Positions 16,094 through 24,569 are shown, counted from the stretch's first letter. The stretch is DNA of 41,526 bases from a filamentous cyanobacterium Phorm 6 (GCA_003003725.1 PVWI01000012.1:1-41526), one strand, 5' to 3'. Numbers and translations are program-made. The notes: generated by a model not told the origin, from the letters alone.

Positions 16094-16151
16094 GAGGCAA
16101 TTGTACAGTAGAATAGTAAAATAGTAGGTAGCTAAAAAAGGGATTTTAGAT

Positions 16152-16490
16152 ATGGAACTGAATCAGTATTTTGATTTGTTAGCAGCGGATGATATTCGCA
16201 TTAAAGGACATCGCATCGGGATTGAAACCGTGCTGTATGAGTATTTGTATCGGGAACGCACCGCCGAAGAAATTCAGCAACTCTATCCATCTCTAACTTT
16301 AGCAGAAGTTTACACAACTATTTTGTATTATTTGCTAAACAAGGAATCAGTAAGTCGATACATACAAGATTGGTTGGAATGGTCACATCAGCAGCGAAAA
16401 ATACAAGCAGCAAATCCACATCCCGCTGCGGAAAGATTGCGAAAATTGAAGGCTGAACGAGAAAGGCAAATAGCGATCCATGGTGCTTGA
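16152..16490 (+). CDS. DUF433 antitoxin-like protein (second pair)
   Basis: 112 residues. Core: YFDLLAADDIRIKGHRIGIE, TVLYEYLYRERTAEEIQQLY, PSLTLAEVYTTILYYLLNKE, typical of DUF433, with a basic C-terminal tail (RLRKLKAERERQIAIHGA). The probable role is antitoxin and autorepressor for the toxin gene 3 bp downstream. It is clearly divergent from the DUF433 gene at 9411, so the two pairs are not a recent duplication. AGGGA lies before ATG 16152. Confidence 0.85.
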   Translation: MELNQYFDLLAADDIRIKGHRIGIETVLYEYLYRERTAEEIQQLYPSLTLAEVYTTILYYLLNKESVSRYIQDWLEWSHQQRKIQAANPHPAAERLRKLKAERERQIAIHGA

Positions 16491-16493
16491 AAA

Positions 16494-16856
16494 ATGGCGC
16501 TTAAATATTTAATGGATGAGAATGTTACGCCAATTTATGCCACACAGCTTCGCCGGAAACGATCTGATTTAGTAGTTTGGTCAGTGGGCGACATTGGTAC
16601 ACCTGCGAAAAGTACGCTCGATCCTGATATTTTGATTTGGTGTGAGGATAATGGTTTTATTTTAGTGACGAACAACCGCAAGTCAATGCCCGTCCATTTG
16701 GCAGATAATATGACTGAAGGCAGACATATTCCAGGGATTTTCGTTTTGAACTCAGATTTAAGTATTGGGCAAAATATTGAGGAATTAATTTTGATTGCTG
16801 ATGGTTCATTCGATGATGAATACCAAGATCAGATCGTTCATCTCCCATTAACATAA
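16494..16856 (+). CDS. DUF5615 (PIN-like) toxin (second pair)
   Basis: 120 residues. The N-terminal acidic motif is present in its common form (KYLMDENVTP), followed by LRRKRSDLVVWSVGDIGTPA, DPDILIWCEDNGFILVTNNR with the second acidic/Asn cluster, and a longer C-terminal half. It starts 3 bp after the DUF433 stop. The family is PIN-like, so RNA cleavage is a plausible but unproven activity. The pair is enclosed by two copies of the neighbouring gene's 3' end. Confidence 0.83.
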   Translation: MALKYLMDENVTPIYATQLRRKRSDLVVWSVGDIGTPAKSTLDPDILIWCEDNGFILVTNNRKSMPVHLADNMTEGRHIPGIFVLNSDLSIGQNIEELILIADGSFDDEYQDQIVHLPLT

Positions 16857-16900
16857 ACAGGACGGATGTGCGGGTGCCCAGAAGGTTGGTATCGAAATTT

Positions 16901-16988
16901 ATCTGCGTGAATCTGCCTCTATCTGTGGTTAAAAAAAGAGAATTTCTTGACCGCAGATGACAATGGATGGACGCGGATTCACGCAGAT
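16901..16988. repeat. Nested inverted repeats (ATCTGCG type)
   Basis: Outer arms ATCTGCGTGAATC (16901-16913) and GATTCACGCAGAT (16976-16988) are perfect. Inner arms ATCTGTGGT (16921-16929) and ACCGCAGAT (16950-16958) pair with one mismatch. It lies between two convergent genes and may end both transcripts. Confidence 0.75.
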
Positions 16989-17001
16989 GAATAACCAAAT
17001 T

Positions 17002-19377
17002 TTACCTGAACTTTTTCAATTTCCTTAAGTACGATCGCCTCAAATTCCCCACCAACTCGCGCAACTGATTCAAGTTACCCATTTCCCCGCCGTACTTCCA
17101 GCGCACATAAGCCTGCGAAACCTCCTGAATTACCTCAGCTTCATCAATTGGATGATTAGCCCGCATTGCCTCAGCATACTCCAAAGGCGTTTGAGCTTTC
17201 TGTTTCGCAAATCCCCGACTCGCCAAATCCTTCAGCATTTCCTGATAAACCCCTTCCACAGGCGGCAATTTCCCCAGCCAGCGACGGTAGCGCCACTTGC
17301 GCCACAGTTGCCAAATTAACCAGCCAAGGAAGCCAAAGGCGATCGCCCCAATCAAACCAGTAAACAACCCCACCCAGCCCTTCGCAAACTGCCCCAAAAA
17401 CCATCCCAGAATCAAACCGATCCAGCCCAACACAAAAGCGAACACTGCATCTAACCCGCTTCTCACAGGCGTCGGTAGCCAACCGGCTATCCACTTCCAA
17501 AACGATTCCAGCGCGCTAAAAGTCTGGTTATCTTCCACCGAAGCCGGAATCAGTGGATAACCGGGAATCGGATTAAAAGCAAACCAGCCATTATTGGGAA
17601 AATATACCTCCGTCATCAAGAAAGCATCGGTATTTTTGACAATATACAAACCTGTAAACGGGTTGAACTCCCCCGTATCGAAACCGCCAGCCATTCGTGC
17701 CGGAATCCCGATCGACCTTAGCATGATTGTCAACACCGTAGAAAAGTGGTCTGGATATCCACCAGTCACCTTTTTCCCGCCCTGGGTGTTTTGATAACCA
17801 AACAGAAAACCCTCAACCAAATCTTCAGTTTCCTCTAAATAAGGCAAGGCTTTTTCAATCTTATAATTCGGGTTTTGCTTCAAATATTGAGCTAAATATA
17901 AAGCTTTTTCGTAGGGAGAGTCGATCGCTCTTTCCGACTTTGATACCCTAGTTCTAGCCAGCAATATTTCCTCAGTTTTTGCCCGCACCTTGGCTGCAAT
18001 TTTCGGCGGCACATCTAAATAGAACTTGCGAATGTTTTTCGGATAATCAGTACCAGTTTTACCCAACAAAGCCCGATCGCGAAAAGGCACATTTGAAATC
18101 ACCGTATAGGTCAAACCCTCCGCCAACTCCACAGGCGATCGCAAACCGCCCTCCGCATCAATTGCCACATCCGCTGTCGGAAAATACAGTTCCTTCGGCT
18201 TGTTTAAAGCCGGAATCAAATTCGGCAATTGAGCAACAATAGTATAACTTTGAATCACCTCTTGAGTCCGAGGCGCATTCGGAAACGGATTCAGAAAAAA
18301 TTGATAAGACCACCTTGGTCTACTTACCTTTTGAGCTTGTTCGTTGCGAGAAATTTCCCAACCCTGACCAGTGTATTTGTCAAAGCCTAATACTCGCCAA
18401 AAACCCGCAGCTTGCGATCGGACTCGCATCACCACTTCCGGTTTCAGAGCACCACGCAAATTTTGATTTATCCGCTGATTAAAACCGTAATAAAAAGTAG
18501 AGTCTACCTCTCCTGGCCCTGTATCTGGGTTTCTCCCCCTTCCTCCGCCAGTCCCTTTTTGATTTCCGCCTCTGACATACCCCGGATTCAGAATACTGCG
18601 CGAGTCAAACTCTCCCTGATATTGAATTGGAGCACTTACCGGAAAAGTCCGCAACTGATAGCCTGGGAGACGCGGCAAAAACGCAAAAATAGTCAGCCCT
18701 AAACCAATAGTTATCAGAAACAACAAGCCAAAATACTTGGGGGATAAAGTCGCCGCAAATAACGACCAGTTATTATTTTTATTTTTCTCTTTACCTTCTA
18801 AATTCTGCCTTTTATCTTCTATTTTCGAGAGTCCCAAGCGCGATCGATAATCCAACACCAAAGTCGGAAGCGCTAAAGCTAAAAACACCAATAGCAGCGG
18901 CCCAAAAGTCAGCGTTTGGCTGAGAGTCGCCGCTACGCTTAACAGAATTAGCCCGATGACTATCGAGTAGCCTAAATCCTTGCGTCGGGGCAAATCGAAG
19001 CTGTGTAGGACTTGAAGGTGAATTAACAGTTGCGCTAACACTAGCCGCGTATCGTTTAACTCTCCCGCCAAGCGGGTAAAAAAAGCGAACAAAGCCACCA
19101 TCATTCCAATAGCTATGCAGAATTTAGCAGCTACATTGCGATCGCGCTTTCGATACCAACTCCAAGTTGCTCCCACAATACTAACAGGCACAGCCCACAG
19201 GTTCAGGGCTTCTTCAGAAGCAACGTCAGTAGCCACAATTCCCACAATTACCAACAACTGAACTAGGATTCGCAGCAGTAAAGAATCCTCAGTCACCGGC
19301 GGAGGCATTGCCTCAATCTGCTCCCACAGCTTACCTAAAACGGGTATATTTCGCAGGTTGTCAGTTGTCATGTGCAC
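17002..19377 (-). CDS. TgpA-like membrane protein with degenerate transglutaminase domain
   Basis: 791 residues. Order: DUF3488-type membrane region (about six helices, 30-240), a periplasmic linker, a transglutaminase-like core (about 470-610), a C-terminal pair of membrane segments (near 630-700) and a DUF4129 tail (VEGVYQEMLKDLASRGFAKQ...YVRWKYGGE). The fold motifs are clear, but the catalytic triad is gone: the Cys position is P542 (GGYPDHFST), the His position is F586 (TDAFLMTEVY) and the Asp position is N602 (GWFAFNPIPG). It is therefore predicted not to be an enzyme and may be a binding or scaffold protein at the membrane. Start MHM at 19377 or MTT six bases later. A second copy of its 3' end lies at 15985-16093. 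Confidence 0.88.
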   Translation of the reverse strand: MHMTTDNLRNIPVLGKLWEQIEAMPPPVTEDSLLLRILVQLLVIVGIVATDVASEEALNLWAVPVSIVGATWSWYRKRDRNVAAKFCIAIGMMVALFAFFTRLAGELNDTRLVLAQLLIHLQVLHSFDLPRRKDLGYSIVIGLILLSVAATLSQTLTFGPLLLVFLALALPTLVLDYRSRLGLSKIEDKRQNLEGKEKNKNNNWSLFAATLSPKYFGLLFLITIGLGLTIFAFLPRLPGYQLRTFPVSAPIQYQGEFDSRSILNPGYVRGGNQKGTGGGRGRNPDTGPGEVDSTFYYGFNQRINQNLRGALKPEVVMRVRSQAAGFWRVLGFDKYTGQGWEISRNEQAQKVSRPRWSYQFFLNPFPNAPRTQEVIQSYTIVAQLPNLIPALNKPKELYFPTADVAIDAEGGLRSPVELAEGLTYTVISNVPFRDRALLGKTGTDYPKNIRKFYLDVPPKIAAKVRAKTEEILLARTRVSKSERAIDSPYEKALYLAQYLKQNPNYKIEKALPYLEETEDLVEGFLFGYQNTQGGKKVTGGYPDHFSTVLTIMLRSIGIPARMAGGFDTGEFNPFTGLYIVKNTDAFLMTEVYFPNNGWFAFNPIPGYPLIPASVEDNQTFSALESFWKWIAGWLPTPVRSGLDAVFAFVLGWIGLILGWFLGQFAKGWVGLFTGLIGAIAFGFLGWLIWQLWRKWRYRRWLGKLPPVEGVYQEMLKDLASRGFAKQKAQTPLEYAEAMRANHPIDEAEVIQEVSQAYVRWKYGGEMGNLNQLRELVGNLRRSYLRKLKKFR

Positions 19378-19698
19378 CCATCCGATGTTAGATTTTAGAT
19401 TTTAGATTTTAGATTTTCTCGCAGCTTTGAATCTGGGAGAGCTTTCACTAATCTCTAAAATTTTTCGCTTTCCACCACAGAAGTCGGGGGATTGCATCTG
19501 TTTTTGTGTGAGGTCAAACCACAGAGTAAAACATACATTATTTACTCTAATTTTACTCCGAAGAATTGGTTTAAAGCCGGAACCCTTGTATGGAGAAATT
19601 AAAATCAGACTATCTATTCATTACTCCAATCCTCTTCCTTCCAGGTAGAGGTAGCTGTCAACTGTTAACTGTCAACTGTCAACTGTCAACTGATCTTT
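19378..19698. other. 321-bp spacer with short tandem repeats
   Basis: It contains a TTAGATT heptamer run (19387-19417) next to the TgpA-like start, a gene-free middle and a TCAACTG heptamer run at 19647-19692 next to the patU stop. No gene is supported; a 73-codon frame at 19427-19648 has no recognisable content. Confidence 0.6.
19647..19692. repeat. Heptameric tandem repeat (TCAACTG)
   Basis: Five to six units of TCAACTG or TTAACTG, head to tail, ending at CTGATC just downstream of patU. The same unit is seen at 1157-1187. Confidence 0.85.
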
Positions 19699-20775
19699 CT
19701 AGTTGCTATCTTGTCCTGCCAAAATTGGACGAATAGCAAACATCAAAGGTCTCGTCTCGAAGTTTTGGAATCGAACTTCTAGGGCATAGGTTTTGTCAGG
19801 TTGCGGGTCAAACAATTCCACACTTAAATGCCCGGAATTCGGACGTTGTGCAGTTGCTTCGGCATCTCCTCCCTTGAGTTCTAAACTTCCGGCCCCAGGA
19901 AATTGGCACTCAACTCTTAAAGATGGCATCGGCTGTTCTGTATTGCGGTTCGAGAGATATTGAGCCTCTAGAGTTAAGGAACCCAATGCCGTCAGCCATT
20001 CCCGTGAAACTGGTGGCTGATTTACAGGACAATTCAAAGTTAGAGACTCGATGATTCCCCGCGCGGCTAACAGCGACATGAGCATCTGTTGATCGGTAGT
20101 TGCCACTTCGTACTTCGGTAAATCTTCTACTTCTACATCTGTAAATCCTCGCACAGCACCTCTGAGAACTAAACCAGCTAATTCGTTGAGTTCCTGCGAC
20201 TGGCCTGGAAACAAGCTATCTACAGCACGAACTAACTTCGCTCCTTCTCGCAGCGACGACATTACCAGATTCTGACAGGGTTCTAGGAGTTGGGCAAAAA
20301 CCCCTTGGGCGATCGGAATTGGCAGGCGTCCCCATCTGATGTTTTGCAGTTGGGGTGTCCAGAGGTGCAGGGGGGGAACCCATTGGGGGGCTACCTCGTC
20401 CGGGTAATCGTGGTCGTAGCTTTTGAGTTCTGTTTCCCAGGGGAACAGCGGCGGGTTAGATTCGATTTCGGCTCTAAGCCTCTCTTTTAACAAGGTCTGA
20501 AAACGGTTTTGCACGGTCGGTATGTCTCCAATAGTCAGCGGTTGTACGGGTGCATTGGTGTGCATCTCTACTTGATAGTCGATCGGGTTTGGTTCGTCCC
20601 ATTCCCAGTATTCCACCCCGGAATTTTCTTCCGTATCGCCCCACTCTTCTGAGTGAGGGGGTCGATCGAGGTTTTCGTCATCTTCGCTAGAGGCATTCGC
20701 CGTTGGCGTCTGCAATATCCAGTTTAAAAACTGACGCTCGAAAGCCTCTGCATCCCTGTTCGTTTCGTTATTCAT
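19699..20775 (-). CDS. patU: PatU-type protein (PatU3-like C-terminal region)
   Basis: 358 residues from ATG 20775. This start overlaps the hetZ stop by 8 nt (ATGAATAA), the frame before it reads oddly, and MNNETNRDAEAFERQFLNWI fits a gene start; an ATG at 20826 is the upstream alternative. The C-terminal two thirds (RAEIESNPPLFPWE..., WVPPLHLWTPQLQNIRWGRL, PIPIAQGVFAQLLEPCQNLV and a beta-rich end) match what I know of PatU3. In heterocyst formers hetZ and patU3 act in early differentiation and spacing. Both are also kept in non-heterocystous filamentous species, where their role is unsettled. Overlap with hetZ implies coupled translation. Confidence 0.82.
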   Translation of the reverse strand: MNNETNRDAEAFERQFLNWILQTPTANASSEDDENLDRPPHSEEWGDTEENSGVEYWEWDEPNPIDYQVEMHTNAPVQPLTIGDIPTVQNRFQTLLKERLRAEIESNPPLFPWETELKSYDHDYPDEVAPQWVPPLHLWTPQLQNIRWGRLPIPIAQGVFAQLLEPCQNLVMSSLREGAKLVRAVDSLFPGQSQELNELAGLVLRGAVRGFTDVEVEDLPKYEVATTDQQMLMSLLAARGIIESLTLNCPVNQPPVSREWLTALGSLTLEAQYLSNRNTEQPMPSLRVECQFPGAGSLELKGGDAEATAQRPNSGHLSVELFDPQPDKTYALEVRFQNFETRPLMFAIRPILAGQDSN

Positions 20776-21952
20776 CACTAGATGCCCCTTCTCCGGAATC
20801 TGAACGATTTCGCAACTCCCAGGCAAGTTCGAGTAATTTAAACCACCGTTTCTGTACCTGGGCTACCGTGCTGCCGAGGGTTTGCGCGATCGCTAACTCT
20901 GACAGACCCTGTTGCTTCAACTTTAGCAAACGCTGTCCCTCTGGGCCAATTTGTTCACCAAAATCCTGCCACTGAGAAGGCAGCAAACCTAAATTTTTAT
21001 CTAAGTCTGCTTCCAGCCACTGGTGAACGAGTTCCCAGCGGTGCGACATGGCAAACCTGAGCAAATGGTACTTGAAGCGCTGCTGCAAATAGTCTCTTTG
21101 GCGGGGAGTTATGCCCAGAAGCGACTCTATTTGATTAGTCGGCAAGTCTTGCAAGCGCAGCACGAAGTAATCGGCGCATTCTTCTTGATTGCGCTCTTTC
21201 AAGTAGGCGACTAATTCGTCAATCACGTTTTGCCGCAGAGATTCTGACTCGTCGCCTTGGGGGCGAATTGCAGATGAACCCTGTCCGGCCATTGCTTCCC
21301 GCACCGAGTGCACGGAGGTATCGTTCCAAGTTTGGTCGGAATCTGTAGCCCCTCCGTCGGCGGCTTGTTCCATATCTACAGAAGTTTCTTTGGGCTGCTG
21401 CTGGGAAAACGTTTGGGCCCGTAAAATAATTAGTTGCTGGCTGCGGTTCCGAGGCAAAGGAATCCGCCGCTTGCCGAAGCGCTCTACAAAAGCCATGTAC
21501 TCTGCTAGTTCTAAGCGAGTGCGGGGGCTGTAGGTAAGTGGCAGTTGGGTTTCGCGCCGGAATGCCTTTAAGGCTTCGAGATAAAATCCTTGCAAAAAAT
21601 CTTTGATCAGTTCTACTCGCGCCTGATAGCTAGACTGCACCTGGGGAGGAGTGATGAAGCGATAGACGATCGCACTGAGGGTACTGTGCAATTCTACTCG
21701 CCCAGGCCCGGAGCCTAAATTGTCATAGTGGAGGCATTGTTGCAAGCGGTGCCGGGCCAAGCTATCGGCTGCACCTTCTATATCTCCTGATGATTGAATC
21801 CGATGACTTTCGGTACATATCCTGTTGACTTCTGCTGCCAGTCGCCCTGCTACATCTTGGCAGTTCTGCTCAGACGCACGAGTGGACTTTTTGAGTTCGT
21901 CTAACAGCAGTTGAAATATGGTGGTTTCCACGCTCTGGCAGATTTCCCGCAT
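20768..21952 (-). CDS. hetZ: HetZ-type protein
   Basis: 394 residues, close to the about 400 of Anabaena HetZ. Recognised by FQLLLDELKKSTRASEQNCQ, VNRICTESHRIQSSG, RVELHSTLSAIVYRFITPPQ, YMAFVERFGKRRIPLP and LIILRAQTFSQQQP. The C terminus is a helix-turn-helix-like region (LLKLKQQGLSELAIAQTLGS, then TVAQVQKRWFKLLELAW), so DNA binding is likely. HetZ is a regulator of early heterocyst differentiation in Nostocales. No other heterocyst or nitrogen-fixation gene is in the window, so here it fits the conserved filament-related role. The 150-bp upstream region is shared with a divergent gene. Confidence 0.88.
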   Translation of the reverse strand: MREICQSVETTIFQLLLDELKKSTRASEQNCQDVAGRLAAEVNRICTESHRIQSSGDIEGAADSLARHRLQQCLHYDNLGSGPGRVELHSTLSAIVYRFITPPQVQSSYQARVELIKDFLQGFYLEALKAFRRETQLPLTYSPRTRLELAEYMAFVERFGKRRIPLPRNRSQQLIILRAQTFSQQQPKETSVDMEQAADGGATDSDQTWNDTSVHSVREAMAGQGSSAIRPQGDESESLRQNVIDELVAYLKERNQEECADYFVLRLQDLPTNQIESLLGITPRQRDYLQQRFKYHLLRFAMSHRWELVHQWLEADLDKNLGLLPSQWQDFGEQIGPEGQRLLKLKQQGLSELAIAQTLGSTVAQVQKRWFKLLELAWELRNRSDSGEGASSDE

Positions 21953-22103
21953 GATGGTTTACAGCTAACATTGAAAGTAGCACACTCTGCCACGTTAAAT
22001 TTGGGATTTTACATTTTATAGTGGGCAGTGCTAGGTATCACATACTTGCACCTGCACCTGTTACCCTGAAATTCTTAAACTAAAATCTCAAATTAATTTA
22101 CTG

Positions 22104-22586
22104 ATGGATTTAGACCAACAGATTCAAGCACTGATCGAAAAAGCTCCGCCTGACGGTTCGACGCCACAAATCTTAGAGGCGATCGCCCCGGCGCTGCTGT
22201 TAATGGCCCAACAGCTACAGCACCTCGAATACTCGATCCTGCAAGCCATAGACCAAAGTTGGGCGATCGTGGTTTTGAGCAATCTCAAGCAACCGGGACG
22301 GGAAAAAAGGGTGATTTATGCTTGGAGTTCTCTTCAAGATGCGTTGCAAGCGGCGGCTGCGGGCGATCGCCTCAACTCAGTTTCTTTGCCTGTCACTCAC
22401 ATTTTATTTCAGATGATCGCTCTAGAAGGTCTAGACAGCATTGTTTTTTTTGAAAGTCCTGGCAATCTAGAAGTCGGGACGGAAATTACTCGGGAGCAAG
22501 TTCAGAATTTAATTAACGTTTACTTGCAACAATATCGATCGACTCTACAGTCAAATTCTAGCAATCTCCCGCCGGACATCGCATAA
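22104..22586 (+). CDS. Conserved-type cyanobacterial hypothetical protein
   Basis: 160 residues; I do not recognise a named domain. It opens with a helical segment ([40 protein letters not shown]), has a central alpha/beta part ([60 protein letters not shown]) and ends with a Ser/Asn-rich tail. There is no signal peptide or membrane span, so it is probably cytosolic. It is divergent from hetZ and convergent with sds. Coding bias and length make it a real gene. Confidence 0.75.
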   Translation: MDLDQQIQALIEKAPPDGSTPQILEAIAPALLLMAQQLQHLEYSILQAIDQSWAIVVLSNLKQPGREKRVIYAWSSLQDALQAAAAGDRLNSVSLPVTHILFQMIALEGLDSIVFFESPGNLEVGTEITREQVQNLINVYLQQYRSTLQSNSSNLPPDIA

Positions 22587-22764
22587 TTGGGAAGAAGGAA
22601 TTGGGAAGAAGGAAGAAGGAATTGGGCATTGGGCATTGGGAAGAAGGAATTGGGAATTGGGCATTGGGCATTGCTCTCCCATTCTTCCCTCTTCCTTCTT
22701 CCTTCTTCCCTCTTCCTTCTTCATTCTTCCCTCTTCCTTCTGCCTTCTTCCTTCTTCCTTCTAA
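22587..22764. repeat. Purine/pyrimidine low-complexity repeat tract with mirror-like arms
   Basis: The left half is built of GGAAGAA and TTGGGCA-type heptamers, the right half of CTTCTTC/CCTCTTC units, so the two halves are largely complementary and could form a long hairpin. The tract fills the gap between two convergent genes exactly, starting at the hypothetical stop and reaching the sds stop, and may serve both as terminator. Frames that read through it are artefacts of the repeat. Confidence 0.85.
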
Positions 22765-23732
22765 TAAAGTCGGCTCAAAACGTAATCTGCCAAGTCAATC
22801 AAAGCTTGGCGGGATTCGGACTGGGGTAGCGCAGCCAAGTATTCGACAGCTTGATGTGCGTGATTTGTGGCTAGTTCTCGCGATCGCTCTATGCCTTTAG
22901 AATCTTCTACCAGTGCCAAAGCCTGCTCTATATCTCCTTCTTGAGCAAACTCGCGTTCTATGAGAACTTCCAAGTAAGGCTTTTCTTCTAGGGCAAATAG
23001 CACTGGTGCTGTTAGATTACCGCTGATCAGATCCGAGCCTGCGGGTTTCCCCAAAGTTTCTGTTGAAGCAGTGAAATCTAATATATCATCTACTATTTGG
23101 AAGGCTAAACCAATGTTGCGACCGTAGTTGTACAAATCGTCTGCTATTTCCGCTGAAACCTCGCTCAAACAGCCCGCTGCTTTGGAACTGTTGGCGATTA
23201 AAGAGGCTGTTTTGTAATAACTTTTTTCTAAGTACGCTTCGATCGACAAACTGGTGTCAAACCCATTTAGTCCCTGTTGAATTTCCCCCTCAGCTAAATC
23301 CATAATTACTTCTGAAAGCAGTTTGACTACTGGTAGGTTGTCCAGATTTGCCAAATGCCAACTCGATTGAGCAAACAGAAAATCTCCTGCCAATACTGCC
23401 ACTCGGTTGTTAAACCGACTGTGTACCGTCGGTACTCCCCGCCGCAAGTCCGATTCGTCCACTACATCGTCGTGGACTAGACTAGCCGTGTGGATCATTT
23501 CGGTGATTTCCGCTAGTCGGCGGTGTTTTTCGGTGATTTCCCGATCGGGCATAGTTGCCCGAGCCATCAACAAGACTATTGCGGGTCTCACCCGTTTTCC
23601 CTTTGTGCCGAATAAGTATTCCGCAGCCGCGTACAAGATGGGATGACGGGCACCGACTAACTGTTTCAAGTTTTCTGTCAACAGTTGCAGGTCTTCTTCA
23701 ACCGAGGAAAATAGGAAAGTGCTAGAGATCAT
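22761..23732 (-). CDS. sds: Solanesyl diphosphate synthase (all-trans polyprenyl diphosphate synthase)
   Basis: 323 residues. It makes the C45 side chain of plastoquinone by adding isopentenyl diphosphate units. The first aspartate-rich motif is D88-D-V-V-D92 followed by LRRG; the second is D215-D-I-L-D219 in [21 protein letters not shown] near residue 45 is the substrate-binding region. Start [18 protein letters not shown] agrees with cyanobacterial homologues. Chain length is inferred from this N terminus and from cyanobacterial context. It converges on the hypothetical gene across a repeat tract. Confidence 0.92.
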   Translation of the reverse strand: MISSTFLFSSVEEDLQLLTENLKQLVGARHPILYAAAEYLFGTKGKRVRPAIVLLMARATMPDREITEKHRRLAEITEMIHTASLVHDDVVDESDLRRGVPTVHSRFNNRVAVLAGDFLFAQSSWHLANLDNLPVVKLLSEVIMDLAEGEIQQGLNGFDTSLSIEAYLEKSYYKTASLIANSSKAAGCLSEVSAEIADDLYNYGRNIGLAFQIVDDILDFTASTETLGKPAGSDLISGNLTAPVLFALEEKPYLEVLIEREFAQEGDIEQALALVEDSKGIERSRELATNHAHQAVEYLAALPQSESRQALIDLADYVLSRLY

Positions 23733-23968
23733 GGATACGCCGACTCAAGCCGTAAAGTAACAAAATTTTACATATCATATCTTTATTTTAAGGTAATTCT
23801 CTGCAATAGGGAAGAGAAATTTAGGCGATCGGCAGTTATTAATGATTTGCCACCAGCTATGACTCACCCAAATGGCAGAGGCTAGTAGCCTGCTGTCACA
23901 GGCATTGCCCCTATTGTATCGAATTGTTAAGCACACTGCCAAAAAATCTCTAAATCCCAGAAACCCTG

Positions 23969-23977
23969 TGTTATGAT
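23969..23977 (+). promoter_or_regulatory. Possible extended -10 promoter
   Basis: TGTTATGAT matches TGn-TATnAT; there is no good -35. It would start a transcript at about 23984, running through the 14-bp repeat toward the small ORF at 24450. Confidence 0.4.
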
Positions 23978-24016
23978 AAATATTAAGGATTTAAACAATT
24001 CCATACATTAAGTACA

Positions 24017-24072
24017 AGCTGTATTTTACGAGCTGTATTTTACAAGCTGTATTTTACGAGCTGTATCTCATT
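24017..24072. repeat. Four tandem copies of a 14-bp unit
   Basis: AGCTGTATTTTACR begins at 24017, 24031, 24045 and 24059; the fourth copy decays to AGCTGTATCTC. The exact 14-bp phase and upstream position would suit iterated protein-binding sites, but slippage is an equal possibility. Confidence 0.85.
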
Positions 24073-24449
24073 CTGTACTTCATCCAAACTGGCAGGCAGC
24101 TTTTAGGTCGCTGTAAGAGTTTCGTAGGGCCAGCCTGGTGAGTCGATCGCAGCAAAAATTTCTGGTACAGATTTTTAGTTTCTCGCGGCTAAAAGTTTTC
24201 AGAAGTCAATACTAGCGCATCTTATGTGCACAGTAGCTCAAAGCAGCTAAAGTGGATAGTTTTTGGCTGTTTAAGCACCTGTAAAGCACTAAATGATTAT
24301 TGACCGGGAACGCCTAAATGTTCCCCGAGGTTTGATATGGAAAAACAGCCTTCAGAACCAAGGTACAGTCTTGGGTGCTGACTTAATGTAGTAGGTCTTG
24401 AACTTGTCCTCCTCCTCCTCCTCCTCGTCCTTGACTTTTGGTTCTAATT
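24073..24449. other. Gene-free leader-like stretch with hairpin, small frame and TCC run
   Basis: It contains a hairpin CGGGAAC/GTTCCCCG around 24305-24327, a 14-codon frame (24337-24381) starting ATG after GAGG with a six-base spacer, and six TCC triplets in a row from 24407. No known RNA family was recognised. It may be the 5' leader of the small ORF at 24450 or a separate non-coding RNA. Confidence 0.45.
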
Positions 24450-24569
24450 ATGATTTATCGCGATATTCCTCTAATTATTCCGATTCTGGCCGCCGGTTAT
24501 GTAATGACTATTTATGTATTGTTGATGTTGGCCGAACGCACCTCTAAAATAACTAGATTGGGTGAATAG
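24450..24569 (+). CDS. Candidate 39-residue single-span membrane peptide
   Basis: A short frame missed by length cut-offs: MIYRDIPLIIPILAAGY, then a hydrophobic continuation (VMTIYVLLML), then a charged end (AERTSKITRLGE). About 24 consecutive mostly apolar residues form one likely transmembrane helix with a basic C-terminal side. An in-frame stop at 24432 limits the start to ATG 24450 or TTG 24438. No Shine-Dalgarno is visible. A clear terminator follows at 24623. It resembles small photosynthetic or respiratory subunits in style, but I do not recognise it as any of them. Confidence 0.5.
   Translation: MIYRDIPLIIPILAAGYVMTIYVLLMLAERTSKITRLGE

Noticed and set aside
16878-16910. QKVGIE-like codons resembling the very end of the Roco protein
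   Set aside because: Only about 12 bp are identical to the Roco end (near 13405). A match this short is expected by chance in 41 kb.
22587-22900. Frames of 80-99 codons rich in Ser/Phe/Leu
   Set aside because: They translate the heptamer tract and then antisense of sds. Artefact of low complexity.
24017-24072. Possible CRISPR array
   Set aside because: The unit is 14 bp with no spacers. It is a simple tandem repeat. No cas gene is in the window.
24073-24449. Known structured RNA (6S, SRP, RNase P, tmRNA)
   Set aside because: None of the conserved cores of these RNAs could be found. Only a short GGGAAC/GTTCCC hairpin is seen.
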